DNA of 64,000 bases from Nocardioides agariphilus (lineage in GTDB: Bacteria > Actinomycetota > Actinomycetes > Propionibacteriales > Nocardioidaceae): assembly GCF_015352445.1 (NCBI RefSeq), contig NZ_JADKPO010000001.1, positions 248,001-312,000 on the forward strand, read 5' to 3'. This document shows positions 61,184 to 64,000 of this stretch, piece by piece; the stretch's first letter is position 1, and every line of letters starts with the position of its first letter. The notes under the pieces were generated by a model. The model worked only from the letters and a program-made list of their open reading frames with translations. It searched no databases and was not told the origin of the DNA. A program made the position numbers and the translations under genes.

Positions 61184-62457
61184 CAGGACACCGCCCGCCC
61201 CGACAAGATCGCGTGGACATCGATGCCCGCGCGCTCGAACCTGTCCAGGCGCGGCGGCATGCCGCCCGTCGCGACCAGCTCTCCCCGCACGCGCTCGAAC
61301 ACCGTCTCGGTCTCGATCACGTCGTTCTCCACGCGGCCGGGCACGGCCACCACCTCGTTGACCCGGCGTACGCCGGTCGCATCGACGCCGAGGTGCACGA
61401 CCAGGTCGACCGACGCCGCCACCGTCGGCAGCACGAACCGAGCCGAGATGTTCTCCCCGGCGAGCAGGGGCAAGGTGCACATCTTCACGAGCGCCTCCCG
61501 CGCGCTGTTGGCGTGAAGCGTGCACATGCCCGGCAGGCCGGAGTTGAGTGCGAGCAGGAGGTCGAGGCATTCCTCGGCCCGGACCTCGCCCACGATGATC
61601 CGGCTGGGCCGCATCCGCAGGCTCTCGCGCACCAGGTCGCGCAGCGCGATCTCGCCCGTGCCCTCGAGCCCGGCCTGCCGGGTCTGCATCGGTACCCAGT
61701 CGGGGTGGGGAAAGCGCAGCTCGAAGACCTCCTCGGCGCTGACCACCCGATCGCCTCCCGGGATCGCCGCGGCCAGACAGTTGAGGAGCGTCGTCTTGCC
61801 CGCCTGCGTGCCACCGGCGACCAAGATGTTGAGACCGGCCCGCACGCTCGCCGCGAGGAACGCCGCGGCAGCCGGCGAGAGACTGCCGAGCTCGACGAGG
61901 TCGGACAGCCGGGCTGCCTTCAGCACGAACTTGCGGATGTTGACCGCCGAGAAGCCGCGGCTGATGCCTTCGAGCACGACGTGCAGGCGGTGCCCCTCGG
62001 GCAGCATCGCGTCGACGAACGGCCGGCTCACGTCGATGCGCCGGCCACTCGACTTCAGCATCCGCTCGACCAGCTCCTCGACCTGGCCGCGGGTCAGCAG
62101 GAGGTTGGTGAGCTCGTGGCGACCGTGCCGCGCGATGAAGACCCGCGAGGGCTCGTTGACCCAGATCTCCTCCACCGCCGGGTCGTCGAGGAACGGCTGC
62201 AGCGGTCCGAACCCCGACAGTCGCGCCACCAGCTCGTCGACCACGGCGTCGGCGTCGACCACCGGCACGACCTCGCCGGTGAGGCTGCGCTCGTCGTGGT
62301 CGCGTACGACGGTCTCGGCGATCCGGCGTACGACGGAGGCCTGGCGCTGGGGATCGACGCCCTGACGCCGCACCGCATCGCGCACCTGCACGTCGAGCTC
62401 GTCGACCAGGGCCAGCGTGTGACCGCGCGCCTGATCGTCGACAGCCGTTGCCGACAT
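61183..62457 (-). CDS. tadA: Tad pilus ATPase (CpaF/TadA)
   Basis: The 424-residue secretion ATPase has the N-terminal FGPLQPFLDDPAVEEIWVNE. Walker A is VAGGTQAGKTTLLNCLAAAI, with the Asp box VVSAEEVFELRF. Walker B and the His box are RMRPSRIIVGEVRAEECLDL and GMCTLHANSAREALVKM. It powers pilus assembly. It heads a seven-gene operon of overlapping genes. The usual upstream septum-site/TadZ-like gene (Rv3660c-type) is absent from this position; GGAAGGTGG precedes the ATG. Confidence 0.95.
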   Translation of the reverse strand: MSATAVDDQARGHTLALVDELDVQVRDAVRRQGVDPQRQASVVRRIAETVVRDHDERSLTGEVVPVVDADAVVDELVARLSGFGPLQPFLDDPAVEEIWVNEPSRVFIARHGRHELTNLLLTRGQVEELVERMLKSSGRRIDVSRPFVDAMLPEGHRLHVVLEGISRGFSAVNIRKFVLKAARLSDLVELGSLSPAAAAFLAASVRAGLNILVAGGTQAGKTTLLNCLAAAIPGGDRVVSAEEVFELRFPHPDWVPMQTRQAGLEGTGEIALRDLVRESLRMRPSRIIVGEVRAEECLDLLLALNSGLPGMCTLHANSAREALVKMCTLPLLAGENISARFVLPTVAASVDLVVHLGVDATGVRRVNEVVAVPGRVENDVIETETVFERVRGELVATGGMPPRLDRFERAGIDVHAILSGRAVS

Positions 62458-63156
62458 GCCGCCACCTTCCCGAGAGATTCAGTTTCTGGACGGGAAGGTA
62501 GCGGCGTTCGAGGTGCTCGGTCGCCCCCCAGAACTGAATCTGTGGAGAACTTGGTGCCAGCCCGGATCTCCGCCGACGACGACCTCACGTGCACGTCCCG
62601 GTGAGTTGACCACTCGGTCGCCACACCGATCTGCCACCAAATCAGTGGTTCTGTCAGGAAGCGAACACGTCTCCCACGAAACTCGCGACGCTGTCGGTCT
62701 CACCAGTGGAAGACGATGCTCGGGCCTCGGACCGCAGTGAGTGCACAAGAGCGGCCCCGGGATGCCACGTTCGTCGCCCCGCCCGCCCGCCCGACCATGC
62801 CGCCCGGCCTGCCCCGCCACATATAAGGCACCCGGTGGTGCCCGGCCGGCGCACGATCATGGCCGAACGGTCGGTCGATCGTGCCAGCGACTTTCATGAG
62901 GGGACCGCGGCCTGCTGACGTCCGTTGACCGATCGCTGCCTACGGCTTAGACCGTTCTCATTCGTGCTGGCCGGCAGGGACGGCCCCAGGCAGCAAGCCA
63001 GGGTCTGCCTCGTTGTGGCTAAGGTCTGGAGCGAACACGTCCCCGTCGACAACTGGTGCTTGACCTTTGGTGACCAGGATCGAGCGGGCATCCGAGGCGC
63101 CTCGCCCCAGTCATCGAGGTGCTGCCGCTAAACCTCCTGAAAGAAGTGTGCTGTTG
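62458..63156. other. Large intergenic region upstream of the tad operon
   Basis: These 699 nt contain no frame with convincing codon bias. Inverted repeats GATTCAGTTTCTGG (62476-62489) and CCAGAACTGAATC (62528-62540) lie close to the tadA start and could be an operator or leader hairpin. GGCACC/GGTGCC forms a small hairpin near 62827-62842. GC falls towards the right. Some frames in 62900-63120 look faintly gene-like and may be decayed coding sequence. Confidence 0.4.
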
Positions 63157-63897
63157 CTAGTCCTGCGCTGGTGTGAGGGACTCGGCCAGCTTAACGAGCT
63201 CCGACATTGGCACTGAGCCATCGTTCGTGATCCGGATCTGCGTCCCGTTAACCTCGAACTCGACAAGGGACATAAGATTCTCTGGGTAACGAGGAACTAC
63301 GAGCGCGGGCACATTCTGCACCACCGTTACCATCGGTTCGGAACCATCCGTCGACTTCGTCGCCTTTTCGCTGACTGACTCCACATACGACCTGTAGTTG
63401 GCGCTCCGGTCAGCATCGGAAAGTTCCTCATCCTCACCAACCTGCCCGCTCAGAACTATCGTATTCCCTGGGAGTAGCGCAGCAATTCCCGACCCGCTGC
63501 AAGACCAGATCGTGATCGCTTGTTCGAGCGAGCTGCCCGCGGGTAGATACACCGGCTGCTTCCCAGAACCTGCTAGGGCCGACTTGGCGTCGACCTCCTG
63601 CGCCCCCAAGCACGGCGGCCCCTCTCCAGGCGTCATGGGTGGGGCAAGAATCGACATCGGGCCAGCCACATTCGAGTCCGGGGAGGCGGAGCTGAAACCA
63701 CCCGCTGCCCCTATCGCAGCTACGCTCGCCGCAAACGCGGCGACGGCGATCAGCGACAGGCCGGCGATTCCAGGGCGCCGATCCATTGGCGCAGTGTCCT
63801 TCAACTTGGCCTTGACGCGCGTGACGCTGTCGCTTCCAATGAGTTCGCTCTCAGCCTCGAAGGCTGCCCGGACGTCATGATCACTTATATGGGACAT
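63157..63897 (-). CDS. Single-pass membrane protein, putative sigma-factor regulator
   Basis: This 246-residue protein has a ~40-residue cytoplasmic N-terminus (SDHDVRAAFEAESELIGSDS), one helix near residues 44-66 (IAGLSLIAVAAFAASVAAIG) and an extracytoplasmic domain with two cysteines (PPCLGAQEV, IWSCSGSG). Its ATG overlaps the 3' end of a sigma-factor gene, so it is almost certainly the cognate membrane regulator, though no ZAS zinc motif is present. GGAG 4 nt upstream supports ATG 63897. Codon use is visibly lower in GC than the rest of the window, suggesting transfer. Confidence 0.7.
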   Translation of the reverse strand: MSHISDHDVRAAFEAESELIGSDSVTRVKAKLKDTAPMDRRPGIAGLSLIAVAAFAASVAAIGAAGGFSSASPDSNVAGPMSILAPPMTPGEGPPCLGAQEVDAKSALAGSGKQPVYLPAGSSLEQAITIWSCSGSGIAALLPGNTIVLSGQVGEDEELSDADRSANYRSYVESVSEKATKSTDGSEPMVTVVQNVPALVVPRYPENLMSLVEFEVNGTQIRITNDGSVPMSELVKLAESLTPAQD

Positions 63898-64000
63898 CTC
63901 GCTCCTTGTCATCCTGAAGTCGCGTGCCGTGAAGTTTGATTCGCAGGGTCGCATGGCCACGGTTCAAGCTGCTTCTGACAGTGCTCTCTCGAATGTTCAG
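63881..64000 (-). CDS. C-terminal end of an ECF sigma factor, cut by window edge
   Basis: The minus-strand frame entering from the right edge reads LNIRESTVRSSLNRGHATLR and then IKLHGTRLQDDKERDVPYK before TGA at 63883-63881. This is the recognition helix of sigma region 4 (compare the common LGIREGTVRSRL pattern). The stop lies 17 nt inside the following gene. The rest of the sigma factor is outside the window. Confidence 0.75.
   Translation of the reverse strand: MNIRESTVRSSLNRGHATLRIKLHGTRLQDDKERDVPYK

Noticed and set aside
62660-63041. Direct repeat AGCGAACACGTC (62660 and 63030) as an attachment site pair
   Set aside because: Only 12 bp, with no integrase or tRNA gene; chance similarity is as likely.
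62894-63091. 65-codon minus-strand frame in the tad upstream gap
   Set aside because: Poor third-position GC bias, no family resemblance; at most a decayed gene.

Overview
The window is high-GC actinobacterial DNA, most likely from a member of the Nocardioidaceae (Nocardioides-like). The reasons are the mtrA-mtrB-lpqB, WhiB and F420 genes, the gene order around secA, hpf, comF, mtrAB, ahcY, manB, whiB2 and cofDE (the same order core seen in the Mycobacterium tuberculosis Rv3235-Rv3262 region), many GTG starts, and dispersed hairpin repeats of the GGTGGTCGAGCTCGTCGAGACCA and GGTTTCGAGAC types. The genus is an inference; no rRNA is present.

Region 1-11.6 kb: a SatD-family gene with a downstream membrane-protein gene cut by the left edge, and three evenly spaced palindromic boxes over the satD start. 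Then mrp, tatB and two tiny membrane-protein genes; a LysM protein with an Rv3235-family partner; an XdhC-type Rossmann domain; secA; a TetR/glycosyltransferase pair; and a YcaQ-like glycosylase. Region 11.6-30.9 kb is mostly a minus-strand conserved block: a LuxR-type response regulator, hpf, comF, the mtrA-mtrB-lpqB operon, ahcY, a DUF808 membrane protein, an SIS-domain isomerase, Trm112, manB, DUF3499, an MHS-type transporter, DUF5719, a large GT2 enzyme and whiB2. Region 31-34.5 kb holds F420 biosynthesis genes (cofD, cofE) with a DUF3105 protein and a small nucleotidyltransferase.

Region 34.7-49.7 kb is more accessory: a 1560-residue secreted PKD/MBG-repeat protein, a 54-residue small gene behind a hairpin-rich leader, prfB, a sphingosine-1-phosphate-lyase-like enzyme coupled to a sugar kinase, an AbiEi/DUF559-like gene bracketed by 30-bp repeats, two low-complexity secreted or anchored proteins, and an ECF sigma factor. 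Region 49.6-57.8 kb carries a tightly overlapped set (molybdoenzyme, methyltransferase, DUF2064, GT2, GT-C-like membrane protein, epimerase, methylthioadenosine phosphorylase) that looks like one pathway of unknown product. Region 57.9-62.5 kb is a seven-gene tad pilus operon. The last 1.5 kb drops in GC and holds an anchored putative sigma regulator and the 3' end of a sigma-factor gene cut by the right edge.

Many start codons sit 6-8 nt downstream of a TANNNT -10 box, which suggests widespread leaderless transcription and was used here to choose several starts. No rRNA, tRNA, CRISPR array, insertion sequence or prophage was seen.
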